Source of the DNA: Bradyrhizobium sp. AZCC 2262
GTDB taxonomy: Bacteria; Pseudomonadota; Alphaproteobacteria; Rhizobiales; Xanthobacteraceae
Length of the DNA: 64,000 bases
Assembly: GCF_036924535.1 (NCBI RefSeq)
Contig: NZ_JAZHRT010000001.1
Span: forward strand, 7,502,001-7,566,000
Direction: 5' to 3'
Below are positions 48,580 to 58,146 of this stretch, piece after piece; the stretch's first letter is position 1; each line of letters starts with the position of its first letter. The notes under the pieces are model-generated. The model was not told the origin of the DNA. It saw only the letters and a list, made by a program, of their open reading frames with translations, and did no database searches. The translations under genes were made by a program, and so were the position numbers.

Positions 48580-50328
48580 ATGACCATCCGCCGCCGCGAC
48601 TTCTTGACCTTAGCGGGCGCCGCCGCCCTGTCCGGCGGCCTGCCTCGGCTGGTGCGCGGCGCGGACAATGCCGGCGTCTACGATCTCGAACGTTTCGGCA
48701 ATGCGCGCATCCTGCACATCACGGATGTGCATGCGCAGCTCAGGCCGGTGTTTTTCCGCGAACCGAGCGTCAATCTCGGCATAGGTTCGATGCGCGGCAA
48801 CCCGCCGCATCTGGTCGGACGCGCCTTCCTCGACCGCTTTGGCATCCGGCCCGACAGCGCCGACGCCTATGCCTTCACCTGCATTGAATTCGAAAAAGCC
48901 GCCGGGAGATTCGGCAAGCTCGGCGGGTTTGCGCATCTGAAGACGCTGGTCGACCGGATGCGCAGCGAGGCCGGCGCGGGGCGCGCGTTGCTGCTCGACG
49001 GCGGCGACCTCTGGCAGGGCGCCGGCCTTGCCAACACGCTGCAGGGCGCCGACATGGTCGATGCGGCCAACCTGCTCGGCATCGAGGCGATGACCGGCCA
49101 TTGGGAATTCACCTACGGCGAAAAGGCGCTGCGCGCCAACCTCGAACGCTTCAAGGGCGAATTCCTGGCGCAGAACGTCTTTCTCACCGAGGAAGCTGCC
49201 TTCAACGACGCCAAGGCGTTCGATCCGGCCTCGGGGCGCGTCTTCAAGCCATCCGTCATCAAGGAGATCGGCGGGCATCGCATCGCCGTGATCGGGCAGG
49301 CGTTTCCGTATGTGCCGATCGCGCACCCGAAGCGTTTTACGCCGGACTGGAAATTCGGCATCCGCGAAGAAGAACTGCAAAAGCTGGTCGACACCCATCG
49401 CAACGCCGACAAGGTCGATGCCGTCATCCTGCTCTCGCATAACGGCATGGATGTCGACCTCAAGCTCGCAAGCCGCGTCACCGGCATCGACGTCATTCTC
49501 GGCGGCCATACCCACGACGCCGTGCCGCAGCCGGTTGCCGTGACCAATCCGGGCGGTGTCACGCTCGTCACCAATGCCGGCTCGAACGGCAAATTTCTCG
49601 CGGTGCTCGATCTCGAGGTCGGCAAGGGCAAGGTCAGCAATGTGCGCTATCGGCTGCTGCCGGTGTTTTCGGAGTTGCTGAAGCCCGATCCGGCGATGCA
49701 GGCGCTGATCGACAAGATGCGCGCGCCTTATGCGGCGGCGCTGGACGAAAAGATCGCATCCGCCGACCGCCTGCTCTATCGACGTGGCAATTTCAGCGGC
49801 ACGATGGATCAATTGATCTGCGACGCGCTGCGAGGCGAACTGAATGCCGAGATCGCGCTGTCGCCGGGCTTTCGCTGGGGCACCACTGCGCTGGCGGGCC
49901 AGCCGCTGACGATGGAGGACGTGATGGCGCAGACCGCCGTCACCTATCCGGAGACCTACATCCAGACCATGACCGGCGGCCAGATCAAGGACGTGCTGGA
50001 AGACATCTGCGACAATCTCTTCAACACCGATCCCTATTACCAGCAGGGCGGCGACATGGTCCGCGTCGGCGGTCTCGCCTACACCTGCAGTCCGAACGAG
50101 ACCGTGGGCAAGCGGATTTCCGAACTCAAGCTCGACAACGGCCACGCGCTGGAAGCCGGCAAGCGTTACAAGGTGGCGGGCTGGGCCTCCGTCAACGAAC
50201 AGACCGGCGCGCCGGTATGGGACGTGGTCGCAAGCCATCTCCGGTCCGGCAAGCCGCCCAACCGGGCCGCACCGGGTGTGACGCTGAAAGGCGTGGAAGA
50301 CAATCCGGGCATTGCGGGACAGGGATGA
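48580..50328 (+). CDS. soxB: thiosulfohydrolase SoxB
   Basis: The 582-residue protein begins with a Tat signal (RRRDFLTLAGAAALSGGLPRLV). Its metallophosphatase domain shows the di-manganese ligands in ITDVHAQL, LLDGGDLWQG, TGHWEFTYG, LLSHNGMD and LGGHTHDA; a 5'-nucleotidase C-terminal domain follows (GNFSGTMDQLICDALRG...). SoxB hydrolyses the sulfate from SoxY-cysteine S-thiosulfonate. It is the marker gene of the Sox pathway. The stop overlaps the next start (ATGA). Confidence 0.96.
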   Translation: MTIRRRDFLTLAGAAALSGGLPRLVRGADNAGVYDLERFGNARILHITDVHAQLRPVFFREPSVNLGIGSMRGNPPHLVGRAFLDRFGIRPDSADAYAFTCIEFEKAAGRFGKLGGFAHLKTLVDRMRSEAGAGRALLLDGGDLWQGAGLANTLQGADMVDAANLLGIEAMTGHWEFTYGEKALRANLERFKGEFLAQNVFLTEEAAFNDAKAFDPASGRVFKPSVIKEIGGHRIAVIGQAFPYVPIAHPKRFTPDWKFGIREEELQKLVDTHRNADKVDAVILLSHNGMDVDLKLASRVTGIDVILGGHTHDAVPQPVAVTNPGGVTLVTNAGSNGKFLAVLDLEVGKGKVSNVRYRLLPVFSELLKPDPAMQALIDKMRAPYAAALDEKIASADRLLYRRGNFSGTMDQLICDALRGELNAEIALSPGFRWGTTALAGQPLTMEDVMAQTAVTYPETYIQTMTGGQIKDVLEDICDNLFNTDPYYQQGGDMVRVGGLAYTCSPNETVGKRISELKLDNGHALEAGKRYKVAGWASVNEQTGAPVWDVVASHLRSGKPPNRAAPGVTLKGVEDNPGIAGQG

Positions 50329-50786
50329 ACGGTTTTTCGACCATCATTCGCATTGCGATCGCGGTGCTTCTGATCGCAGCCGCCGCGCCCGACGCTCGCG
50401 CCCAGCAGGCACCGCTGCAGGACAAGCCGTTTGCCGAGCACAAAGTCGTGCTGCAGCTCTCCGACAACGACCCGCGCAAACAGGGCCTCGTGCTCAGCGT
50501 CACCAGCAATCTGATGAAGCATTACGATCCCGACAAGGTCGCGATCGAGGTCGTGGCGTTCGGCCCCGGCATCGAGCTGCTGCGCCCGGAAAATCCGAAC
50601 CGCAAGATGGTCGAGAGCCTGGTGGCGCAGGGCGCGCGTTTCGATATCTGCCTCAACACCGTCGACACGCTCGAACGCGAGAGCGGCAAGCGGCCGGAGT
50701 TCATCGCGGCGGCAACGCCGGTTCAGGTCGGCGTCGCACAGATTCTGTTTCTGACCGAGAACGGATATACGCTGGTGCGGCCGTGA
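50325..50786 (+). CDS. exported DsrE-family protein
   Basis: The 153-residue protein has a signal peptide (ending near PDARAQQ) and a DsrE/DsrF-like fold: HKVVLQLSDNDPRKQGLVLSVTSNLMKHYDPDKVAIEVVAFGPGIELLRPENPNRKMVESLVAQGARFDICLNTVDTL. A Cys (FDICLNT) sits where DsrE-like proteins carry sulfur. Its overlap with soxB suggests a part in handling sulfane sulfur in the periplasm. Confidence 0.87.
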   Translation: MNGFSTIIRIAIAVLLIAAAAPDARAQQAPLQDKPFAEHKVVLQLSDNDPRKQGLVLSVTSNLMKHYDPDKVAIEVVAFGPGIELLRPENPNRKMVESLVAQGARFDICLNTVDTLERESGKRPEFIAAATPVQVGVAQILFLTENGYTLVRP

Positions 50787-50796
50787 TGGCCGCCAC

Positions 50797-50875
50797 CGTC
50801 ATTGCGAGCGCAGCGAAGCAATCCATTATCCCTGCGATGCGGCATGGATTGCTTCGCTTCGCTCGCAATGACGGG
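50797..50875. repeat. palindromic intergenic repeat (TCATTGCGAGCGAAGCGAAGCAATCCA family)
   Basis: CGTCATTGCGAGCGCAGCGAAGCAATCCAT and its inverse ATGGATTGCTTCGCTTCGCTCGCAATGACGG form a strong hairpin after the DsrE-like gene, probably ending the sox operon transcript. The same family as 15238-15320. Confidence 0.85.
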
Positions 50876-51009
50876 GGAGGCCACGTCCGGCCTCAAGGAG
50901 TAAAATTCCTTCGAGAATGTTACTTCCTGTAGATGAAAGTTATTTGAGAAGACCATCAAACTAGAATAATATCCTGCGCGAGACTCAGATTGAGAGCGCG
51001 GCAGCGGCC

Positions 51010-52050
51010 ATGATCTTTCGTCAACTCTTCGACAGCGTTTCGGGCACCTACAGCTACCTGCTGGCGAGCCGTGCCGGCGGCGAAGCGTTGATCCTCGACC
51101 CCGTGCTGGAGAAGGCCGATCGCTACTGCCAGCTGCTGCGCGAACTGGACTTGCGGCTGGTGAAGGCGGTCGACACCCATCTGCACGCCGACCATGTCAC
51201 GGGTCTCGGCGAACTGCGCGACCGAACCCAGTGCATCACCATCATGGGCGAGCAGAGCAAGGCCGACGTGGTGTCGATGCGGGTGTCCGACGGCGACAAG
51301 GTGATGATCGAGGGCCTGAGCCTCGACGTCATGTACACACCCGGCCACACCGACGATTCCTACAGCTATTTGATGGGCGATCGCGTCTTCACCGGCGACA
51401 CGCTTCTGATCCGCGGCACCGGCCGCACTGACTTTCAGAACGGATCTTCACGCGCGCAGTACGAATCGATCTTCAACCGGCTGCTGAAATTGCCGGATGA
51501 AACCATGGTGTTCCCCGCCCATGACTACAAGGGCGACACCGTCTCCACCATCGGCGAGGAGCGGCGTTACAATCCGCGCCTTCAAGTGCGCTCGGTCGAC
51601 GAATATATCGAGCTGATGGCCAATCTGAAGCTGCCGAATCCGAAGATGATGGACGTCGCCGTGCCCGCCAACATGCATGTCGGCTTGCATCAGGAAGACC
51701 TTGCCAGGCAGGGGCTCGCGCTCTCCGCCCTTGATGCGATCAAGAGCCTCGGCCGGCCCGATATCCTGCTGGTCGATTTGCGCGAGACCAGCGAGCGCGC
51801 CAAGCACGGCACGATCTCGGGCGCGCTGCATGCGCCCTACCCCGGCATCAACGAAAGCCTGCAGGCAGGCGGCATGCTGCGCGAAGTCGCCGCCGCCACC
51901 GGCCGCCGCGTGGTGTTCTTCTGCGCCTTCGGCGAACGCTCGGCAATGGCGGTGGCCGCCGCGAAGAATGCGGGGCTGGCCAACACCGCCCATATCGAAG
52001 GCGGTATCGACGCGTGGAAGAAGGTGGGTGGCCCGGTGGTCCACGGTTAA
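51010..52050 (+). CDS. persulfide dioxygenase (ETHE1-like) fused to a rhodanese domain
   Basis: The 346-residue protein has a metallo-beta-lactamase domain with HxHxDH (THLHADHVTG), GHTDDSYSYL and FPAHDYKG, matching ETHE1 persulfide dioxygenases, followed from about residue 250 by a rhodanese domain (DILLVDLRETSERAKHGTISGALHAPYPG ... VVFFCAFGERSAMAVAAAKNAG) with active Cys in FFCAFGERS. It oxidises glutathione persulfide to sulfite, with sulfur transfer by the rhodanese part. It lies just after the sox operon and likely removes cytoplasmic sulfane sulfur; soxR control is possible. Confidence 0.9.
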   Translation: MIFRQLFDSVSGTYSYLLASRAGGEALILDPVLEKADRYCQLLRELDLRLVKAVDTHLHADHVTGLGELRDRTQCITIMGEQSKADVVSMRVSDGDKVMIEGLSLDVMYTPGHTDDSYSYLMGDRVFTGDTLLIRGTGRTDFQNGSSRAQYESIFNRLLKLPDETMVFPAHDYKGDTVSTIGEERRYNPRLQVRSVDEYIELMANLKLPNPKMMDVAVPANMHVGLHQEDLARQGLALSALDAIKSLGRPDILLVDLRETSERAKHGTISGALHAPYPGINESLQAGGMLREVAAATGRRVVFFCAFGERSAMAVAAAKNAGLANTAHIEGGIDAWKKVGGPVVHG

Positions 52051-52056
52051 GATCAA

Positions 52057-52230
52057 TGTCGTCCCTGCGAACGCAGGGACCCATACCGCGTGATTTATCG
52101 ATGATGCACGGTAGTTGACGCTCTGTTTTGTGCAACACCCGCTGTCGCTTGCCGAAGCAAAGCCGTCTCCCCGTGTGCCACTTCCGCCGGCCGCGGCGTA
52201 TGGGTCCCAGCGTTCGCAGGGACGACGAGA
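52057..52230. repeat. palindromic intergenic repeat between convergent genes
   Basis: TGTCGTCCCTGCGAACGCAGGGACCCATA at the left and TATGGGTCCCAGCGTTCGCAGGGACGACGA at the right are inverted copies; the centre is about 115 bases and unlike those of 21735-21868 and 33060-33180. Confidence 0.85.
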
Positions 52231-52246
52231 TAATTTTGGCCGGACC

Positions 52247-53083
52247 TTACCGCCCTACCCGCTTCACCTCCGCCGTCAGCGCATCGAGCGCGTCCGCCAG
52301 CAGCACGCCGCCGCATTCGGTCATGCGCTCCGGAATCACAATGCGCTTTTCCGGCGGATAGAAGCGCTCCAGCGCCGGATGCAGCAGGAATGCCTGGCCG
52401 TCGTCCCTCGCGGTGTCGCCGGCCTGCGACACCACGATGAAGTCCGGCCTCAGATTCACGATCGCCTCCAGCGACGCAAAGCCGCCGAAGGCAAAACCGA
52501 AATCGCCGGCCGCGCTGCGCAGCCCGGTTTCGGCCAGCAGCGAACCGATAAAACTTTCGCTGCCCGCCACCCAGCCGCGCCGCGACAATGGCAGCACGCG
52601 ATAATGCCGTTCCGAGACCGCGCGACGGGCGCGCGCCAGCGCCGCGTCAAGCCGCGCGATTTCCGCCGCGGCACGATCGGGATGACCTGTGATGTCGCCG
52701 GCTTCGCGGATCTGCTGCCGCGCTTCATCGAGGGTTCGCGGCACGGCGAGTTCGGCGAGACGAAGTCCCTTGGCCTTCAACAGCTCCCGCGTCGAGCGCT
52801 TGTCGAACGCGCTGGCGACGACGACGTCGGGCCGGATGAGCAGCACGTCCTCGGCTCCTCCTGACAACACCGGGTAGCGGCTGATGTCGCCCGCCTGCGA
52901 CTGCCAGCCGTCCCGCGAAAACCTGCTCAATCCCAGAATCTGTTCGGGGTCGGCCAGCGTCAGCAGCAATTGGTCGGTGCAGACATTCATCGACACCAGC
53001 CGCGGCAGAGTGGCCGATGACGCGGTGCTGCCCGCCAACACAAGCGCGAGCATCGCAACTGGAAACGCCAGCCGCCGTCGCAT
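52247..53083 (-). CDS. btuF: cobalamin ABC transporter binding protein BtuF
   Basis: The 278-residue protein has a signal peptide (MRRRLAFPVAMLALVLAGSTASSA) and the class III binding-protein fold: PRLVSMNVCTDQLLLTLADPEQILGLSRFSRD and EDVLLIRPDVVVASAFDKRSTRELLKAKGLRL. The ATG at 53083 overlaps the stop of the ATPase gene (ATGA). Context (cobalamin riboswitch and TonB receptor next door) supports B12 over iron-siderophore as the cargo. Confidence 0.85.
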   Translation of the reverse strand: MRRRLAFPVAMLALVLAGSTASSATLPRLVSMNVCTDQLLLTLADPEQILGLSRFSRDGWQSQAGDISRYPVLSGGAEDVLLIRPDVVVASAFDKRSTRELLKAKGLRLAELAVPRTLDEARQQIREAGDITGHPDRAAAEIARLDAALARARRAVSERHYRVLPLSRRGWVAGSESFIGSLLAETGLRSAAGDFGFAFGGFASLEAIVNLRPDFIVVSQAGDTARDDGQAFLLHPALERFYPPEKRIVIPERMTECGGVLLADALDALTAEVKRVGR

Positions 53084-53865
53084 CAGATATCCGCCCAAGG
53101 CACGATTACCGCCTCGCGCTGGAATTCCGCGCGATAGGCCGAGATCCTGAACACGTCAGCCATCACATGCTCGGACAGCGCCTCCACCGGCGCGCCCTGC
53201 GACACCAGGCGCCCTTCGCGCAGCACCAGCACGTGGTCGGCAAACCGCGCCGCAAGCCCGAGATCGTGCGTCACGACAATGACGAGCACACCCTTGTCGG
53301 CGGTCGCGCGTAAATTCTTCATGACGTCGATCTGGTGCCGCGGGTCGAGCGAGGCGGTCGGCTCGTCGGCCAGGATGGCAGGCGCCTCCACCGCCAGGGC
53401 GCGGGCCAGCGCGACGCGGCTGCGCTCGCCGCCGGACAATTCCGTGACGCGGCGGTCGCTGAACTCGATGACGTCGACCGCCTGCATCGCGCGCTGCACC
53501 GCCTCCGCATCCCGAGGTGACAACCGCGCCGGATCGGTCGCGCCGTGCGGATAGCGGCCAAGCGCCACGATGTCACGCGCCGGCAGTGGCCAGTGCACCA
53601 CATGCCCCTGCGGCAGATAGCCGAAGCGTTTTGCGCGCTCGCGCAGCGGCAGCGAAGCCAGCTTGTGGCCGCCGATTTCGATCTCGCCCTCGGACGGGAT
53701 CAATCCTGCCAGCGCCCGCAGCAGCGTGGTTTTGCCCGCGCCGTTTGGCCCGACCAGCGCCACCAGATGTCCCGGCGACAGTGCGAGCGAGACGTCGTTC
53801 AGCACGACGCGGCCGGCGAGCGTTACACCAAGCCCTCGCGCGGTGAGGAGCGCCACCTCGCTCAT
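53083..53865 (-). CDS. btuD: cobalamin ABC transporter ATPase BtuD
   Basis: The 260-residue ATPase has Walker A GPNGAGKTT, Q-loop, signature LSGGERSR, Walker B AILADEP and the switch His in VVTHDLGLA. It is of the FecE/BtuD class that powers metal-chelate importers. Four-base overlaps link it to both btuC and btuF. Confidence 0.9.
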   Translation of the reverse strand: MSEVALLTARGLGVTLAGRVVLNDVSLALSPGHLVALVGPNGAGKTTLLRALAGLIPSEGEIEIGGHKLASLPLRERAKRFGYLPQGHVVHWPLPARDIVALGRYPHGATDPARLSPRDAEAVQRAMQAVDVIEFSDRRVTELSGGERSRVALARALAVEAPAILADEPTASLDPRHQIDVMKNLRATADKGVLVIVVTHDLGLAARFADHVLVLREGRLVSQGAPVEALSEHVMADVFRISAYRAEFQREAVIVPWADI

Positions 53866-54905
53866 GCGACGCCTCCGCCGAGCGCGCGGCGTTCGCGCAT
53901 GATCAGATAGAGGAAGAACGGTACGCCGATGATCGAGGTCAGCACGCCAACCTTGATGTCCGATGTCGAGGGGATGATACGAACCGCGATATCAGCCGCC
54001 AGCAGCAGCGCCGAGCCGGTGAGCGCGCTCGGCACCAGCAACCGGCCGGGATCGTGACCGATCAAGGGCCGCATCAGGTGTGGCGCAACGAGCCCGATGA
54101 AACCGATGGTGCCGGTGACGGCGACCGCGCCGCCAACGCCGAGCGCCACGCCCGAAATCACGAACAGCCGCAAACGTCCCACATCGACGCCAAGGCTTTG
54201 CGCGGTTTCCTCGCCGAGGCTCAGCGCGCGAAAGGCATGGCGCTGGCTGAACAGCATGATCGCGCCGGCAATGATGAACGGAAATGCCAGCATGACATGC
54301 TGAAAGCTGCGGTCTTCCAGCGAGCCCAGCAGCCAGAACGCGATCTCCAGCACCACGAACGGATTGCTGGAGAGGTTCATCACCAGCGCGGTCGCAGCGC
54401 CCGCAAAGCTCGAAATCGCAAGGCCCGACAGGATGAGGATCAGCAGCCCCGCATTGCGGCCGGCGATCGAAAGCAGCACGAAAACGGACGCGAACGCCGC
54501 GATGATCGCCGCGACCGGCAGCGCATAGGAGCGCACGTCGGCCAACCCCAGCGCGATCACCAGCACCGCGCCGAAAGCTGCCGATTGCGGCGCGCCGAAC
54601 AGCGAGGGCGATGCCAGCGGATTGCGCAACAGGCCCTGCAGCGATGCGCCTGACAGCCCGAGAATGGCGCCGATCGCCAGCGCCAGCAGCGTCCGCGGCA
54701 GGCGGATTTCGCGTACGATCACCTGCGACACCTCGCTGCCGCCGCCGAACAGCGCTTCCGCCACCGCAAGCGGCGACAGCCGCACCGGCCCGATGCCGAG
54801 CGAAATCAGCACCAGCAGCACAACGAGGACGGCAAGCGCCGCGGTCGCGCCGATCCGCCGGCGCGCGGCATCCTCGTTGCTGATAGTTACGGCCTCAACG
54901 CTCAT
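53862..54905 (-). CDS. btuC: cobalamin ABC transporter permease BtuC
   Basis: The protein from ATG 54905 (AGGA upstream) has 347 residues and about ten membrane helices, with FecCD/BtuC hallmarks REIRLPRTLLALAIGAILGLSGASLQGLLRNPLASPSLFG and GTIGFIGLVAPHLMRPLIGHDPGRLLVPSALTGS. A longer reading to 55049 is not supported. It is the first gene of btuCDF and diverges from the riboswitch-controlled receptor gene. Confidence 0.92.
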   Translation of the reverse strand: MSVEAVTISNEDAARRRIGATAALAVLVVLLVLISLGIGPVRLSPLAVAEALFGGGSEVSQVIVREIRLPRTLLALAIGAILGLSGASLQGLLRNPLASPSLFGAPQSAAFGAVLVIALGLADVRSYALPVAAIIAAFASVFVLLSIAGRNAGLLILILSGLAISSFAGAATALVMNLSSNPFVVLEIAFWLLGSLEDRSFQHVMLAFPFIIAGAIMLFSQRHAFRALSLGEETAQSLGVDVGRLRLFVISGVALGVGGAVAVTGTIGFIGLVAPHLMRPLIGHDPGRLLVPSALTGSALLLAADIAVRIIPSTSDIKVGVLTSIIGVPFFLYLIMRERRALGGGVA

Positions 54906-55060
54906 CGATCGTCCTAAAGCAGTTTTGCCCGCCCCGGTACAGGAGCTCAGGCAAGCGTGCCTCATGCGGCAAAAATAGCGCACTCGTCCAGTGAGGACCG
55001 CGAGCGCGCCCAAGGCGGATTGACTCGGACTTTGACGAACTTCTACCATAGTTCCCGACG

Positions 55061-55230
55061 GTTCCCGTTTTGGGGATCAAAAGGGAATGCGGTGCGGGGA
55101 AATCCCCCAATTCCGCGGCTGCCCCCGCAACTGTGAGCGGCGAATCCTTCGTCAAAGGCCACTGGGAATCTCGGTCCTGGGAAGGCGACGATGGGTAACG
55201 ACCCGCGAGCCAGGAGACCTGCCGTCAGCC
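55061..55230 (+). promoter_or_regulatory. cobalamin riboswitch
   Basis: The segment has the conserved parts in order: AAAGGGAATGCGGTGCGG, CCGCGGCTGCCCCCGCAACTGT, GCCACTGGGAA, CCTGGGAAGGCG and the B12 box AGCCAGGAGACCTGCC (55208-55223). It lies about 125 bases before the TonB receptor gene. Adenosylcobalamin binding should lower receptor expression. The remaining 449-base intergenic space holds no gene. Confidence 0.93.
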
Positions 55231-55354
55231 GTGGTCACACGCGAAGATGTCGGTCGGGGAGTACAGGCATTAGCTTCACCTGGGCTGTTCAAAGCACATG
55301 GTGAGACTTGGTTCGCTGTGACGTGCCACTGACGTCATACCGAGGCCTACAACC

Positions 55355-57625
55355 ATGTCTTCCAACATCGAAACCGCGAAGCGGCGCTTCCGGCTTACCT
55401 CCAGCTTTCTCATACCCGTCGTATCGCTCGGCGTTTCCGGCGCGCTGGCGCAGCAGGCGCCATCAGAGCAATTGCCGCCGATCGAGGTAACCTCGCCCAC
55501 CGACCCGAACCGGACCCGCGCCAAACCGACCTACGATGAGGCATCGACCTCGCGCCGCGTCGTGCCGGCGGCTTCGCCGTCGACCGGCACGCAACCCGCA
55601 GCCGGGACCGGCTCGAACGTCTCATCGCAAAGTGCTTCGCAAGGCGCTGGCGGAAGCGGCGTCCGGCAATTCTCCGGCATCGTCGGCGCATCGTCGACCG
55701 TAATCACGGCGGAGGAGATTTCGCATTCGCCGGCCCAAACGCTGCCCGAGATCATCGCGCAAGTGCCGGGCGTGCAGTTGACCAGCCTGTTTGGCGGCGT
55801 GAACGGCGCCAAGACGTCGGTCGATCTGCGCGGGTTTGGCGCGTTCGCCACCGCCAATACCCTCGTCCTCATCAACGGACGCCGGCTCAACGATGTCGAC
55901 ATGGCCCAGGTCGATCTCTCGACCATTCCGCGCGATTCGATCGAGCGCATCGAAATCACGCGCGGCAATAGTGGCGCGGTGCTTTACGGCGACAACGCGG
56001 TCGGCGGCGTCATCAATATCGTCCTGAAGAATGGCGTCGGCGGCCCACCCGTTGCCATGCGCGCCGAGGCCGGATACGGCTCCTTCAACCAGCGCATGGC
56101 CAATGTCTCCGCGGCGCTGAACTCGGGACCGTGGTCGACGTCGTTTTATGGCAACGGCATCAAATCCGATGGCTACCGGGTCAATAATGCGCTCGACCAA
56201 CGCAACGGCGTGGGCAACATCAACTACACAACGCCGGACCTCACCGCGTTCCTGACCGTCACCGGCAGCGATCAGAAGCTTGGCTTCCCCGGCGGCAGGT
56301 TGGTCGACCCGTCGATCGGCCTGAACGAGTTGGTGACCAACCGCAGGGGCACCAGCACACCATTCGACTACGGGAACCAGCAGACGGCCAGCGTAACGAC
56401 CGGCTTCACCAAGACCCTGATGAACGGGGTTGATCTCATTGTCGACGGCGGCTACCGGAAAAGGGACACGCAGAGCGGCTTCTTCGGCACGGTGCCGACC
56501 ATCAGCTTAGCGTCGACCTATAACGATGCCGCCCTGCAGACCTGGTCAATCACGCCGCGCCTGAGCGTCAAGAACACAATCTTCGGGTTGCCCTCAACGA
56601 TCCTGACCGGCGTCGACTATTACGATTCGACGTTCAACCAGCAACGCGGCGCCTTCAAGGGCGTGCCGCCGATCCATATCTACGACCTCACGCAGCAGTC
56701 GCTGGCCGGTTACTGGATGCATACGATCGGCCTGCTTCCGACGACCGACTTCTCCTATGGCGCGCGGGCGCAGAACACGCGCGTCTCGGCGCGGGATCGC
56801 TACGACCCCACCGCGCCGTTCGCGTTCGATGCACAGGCCACACCGCTGGACAGCAGCGAGACCAACTACGCGCTTCACATCGGTCTCGAGCATCGATTCA
56901 CGAACACCTTCTCGGTGTTCGGTCGCGCCGCACAGGCGTTCCGCACCCCAGACGTGGATGAGCGCGTGCTGACGGGCCCGTCATTCGATCCCTTGACGGG
57001 CTTATCCTTGTCGCAGAATTTCCAGCTCAAGACCCAGACCTCGCACGACATCGAAGGCGGCTTCCGCGTCAAGACCAACCTGTTCCAGGTGCAGACCAGC
57101 GTCTACGCCATGGATCTTGAGAACGAGATCCATTTCAATCCCGTGCTGTTCTACAACGTCAATCTCGATCCCACGCGCCGCTACGGCTCCGAGACCAGCG
57201 CCGCGCTGCGCGTCAGCGACACCGTGACGCTCCGCGGTGGCATGGCCTATACGCGCGCTGTCTTCCGCGAGGGTGCGTTCGCGGGCAACGACGTGCCGCT
57301 GGTATCGCGCTATACGGGAAGCGGCGGCGTGACCTGGAACATCTGGCAGAACTATCTGGTGTTCGACGCGACCCTGCGCGCCTGGAGCGAGCGCTTCATG
57401 GACAACGACCAGGCGAACACCCAGCGGCGTATTCCGGCCGACGCTACCGTCGACCTGAAACTGAGTGGGGCTTACGAACACTTCTTCTGGTCGGTGAGCG
57501 TGATCAACCTGTTCGATGCGCAGTACTACGACTATGCCATCGCCAGCACGTTCACGCCGGGCCGCTTCGCGGCCTATCCGCTGCCCGGACGCACCTACAT
57601 GGTGAGGGCCGGCGCAACGTTCTGA
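55355..57625 (+). CDS. btuB: TonB-dependent outer-membrane receptor for cobalamin
   Basis: The 756-residue protein has an N-terminal signal region (cleavage near ALAQQ), a Ser/Thr/Pro-rich stretch, a plug domain (STVITAEEISHSPAQTLPEIIAQVPGVQLTSLFGGVNGAKTSVDLRGFGAFATANTLVLINGRRLNDVD ... LYGDNAVGGVINIVLK) and a 22-strand barrel ending in aromatic YMVRAGATF. The riboswitch upstream identifies cobalamin as the probable ligand. GAGG at nine bases precedes the ATG. Confidence 0.92.
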   Translation: MSSNIETAKRRFRLTSSFLIPVVSLGVSGALAQQAPSEQLPPIEVTSPTDPNRTRAKPTYDEASTSRRVVPAASPSTGTQPAAGTGSNVSSQSASQGAGGSGVRQFSGIVGASSTVITAEEISHSPAQTLPEIIAQVPGVQLTSLFGGVNGAKTSVDLRGFGAFATANTLVLINGRRLNDVDMAQVDLSTIPRDSIERIEITRGNSGAVLYGDNAVGGVINIVLKNGVGGPPVAMRAEAGYGSFNQRMANVSAALNSGPWSTSFYGNGIKSDGYRVNNALDQRNGVGNINYTTPDLTAFLTVTGSDQKLGFPGGRLVDPSIGLNELVTNRRGTSTPFDYGNQQTASVTTGFTKTLMNGVDLIVDGGYRKRDTQSGFFGTVPTISLASTYNDAALQTWSITPRLSVKNTIFGLPSTILTGVDYYDSTFNQQRGAFKGVPPIHIYDLTQQSLAGYWMHTIGLLPTTDFSYGARAQNTRVSARDRYDPTAPFAFDAQATPLDSSETNYALHIGLEHRFTNTFSVFGRAAQAFRTPDVDERVLTGPSFDPLTGLSLSQNFQLKTQTSHDIEGGFRVKTNLFQVQTSVYAMDLENEIHFNPVLFYNVNLDPTRRYGSETSAALRVSDTVTLRGGMAYTRAVFREGAFAGNDVPLVSRYTGSGGVTWNIWQNYLVFDATLRAWSERFMDNDQANTQRRIPADATVDLKLSGAYEHFFWSVSVINLFDAQYYDYAIASTFTPGRFAAYPLPGRTYMVRAGATF

Positions 57626-57734
57626 CCGGAATGGCCGGTCCGGCTTGTCCTGCCTGACAAGACGGTATTCTCCTTTGGCATTGCCCGCGAGAATGCTTTT
57701 TCATGCCTGAATCGCTTCCATTCCGCAGGCCGCG

Positions 57735-58031
57735 ATGATCGCCGCGGCCATCGAGGCCGCGCACCATGATGCCTTTCAGCAGATGATGGCTGCGTGCGGC
57801 GATCCCGCAGCCCTTGCGACCAAGCGGCGCGTGGTCGACGCGGTGCTGGCCGGAGAGCCGCCCACGGCGGTGGCCAGTGACCGCCGCGGCCGGATCAGCG
57901 TCCGCATTGCGTTGCGGCAGATGAAGTCGCAGGGACATGCGTCAGAGGCGCTCAGCGCCTGGCTCGCGAGCTTCGATCAGGGAGCCCCCGAGGAGGCCGA
58001 CGACGAGGCGGACCTTCATCATGAGGGCTGA
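57735..58031 (+). CDS. hypothetical protein, 98 residues
   Basis: The frame has the high third-position GC of real genes here. The protein is helical with an acidic tail (APEEADDEADLHHEG). I recognise no family. It lies 109 bases after btuB without a clear ribosome-binding site. Confidence 0.5.
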   Translation: MIAAAIEAAHHDAFQQMMAACGDPAALATKRRVVDAVLAGEPPTAVASDRRGRISVRIALRQMKSQGHASEALSAWLASFDQGAPEEADDEADLHHEG

Positions 58032-58146
58032 TTTGACAAGAAAGTGGGGCTTTTTCGACCGAAAATAACGTCCTCTGGGCCCCGATCCGTGGTAAACCGC
58101 GCCCAAGACCGCCTGACGATATCTGTCGTGATTTCAGAGGTATGAC

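Noticed and set aside
48610..50238. 542-codon open frame antisense to soxB
   Set aside because: Shadow of a clear SoxB gene in GC-rich DNA; no recognisable motifs.
54906..55060. a second cobalamin riboswitch in front of btuC on the minus strand
   Set aside because: The B12 box and core are readable only on the plus strand, toward the receptor gene.
57644..57661. CTTGTC-CTGCCT-GACAAG as terminator of the TonB receptor gene
   Set aside because: Only six pairs and no T run; too weak to list as a feature.
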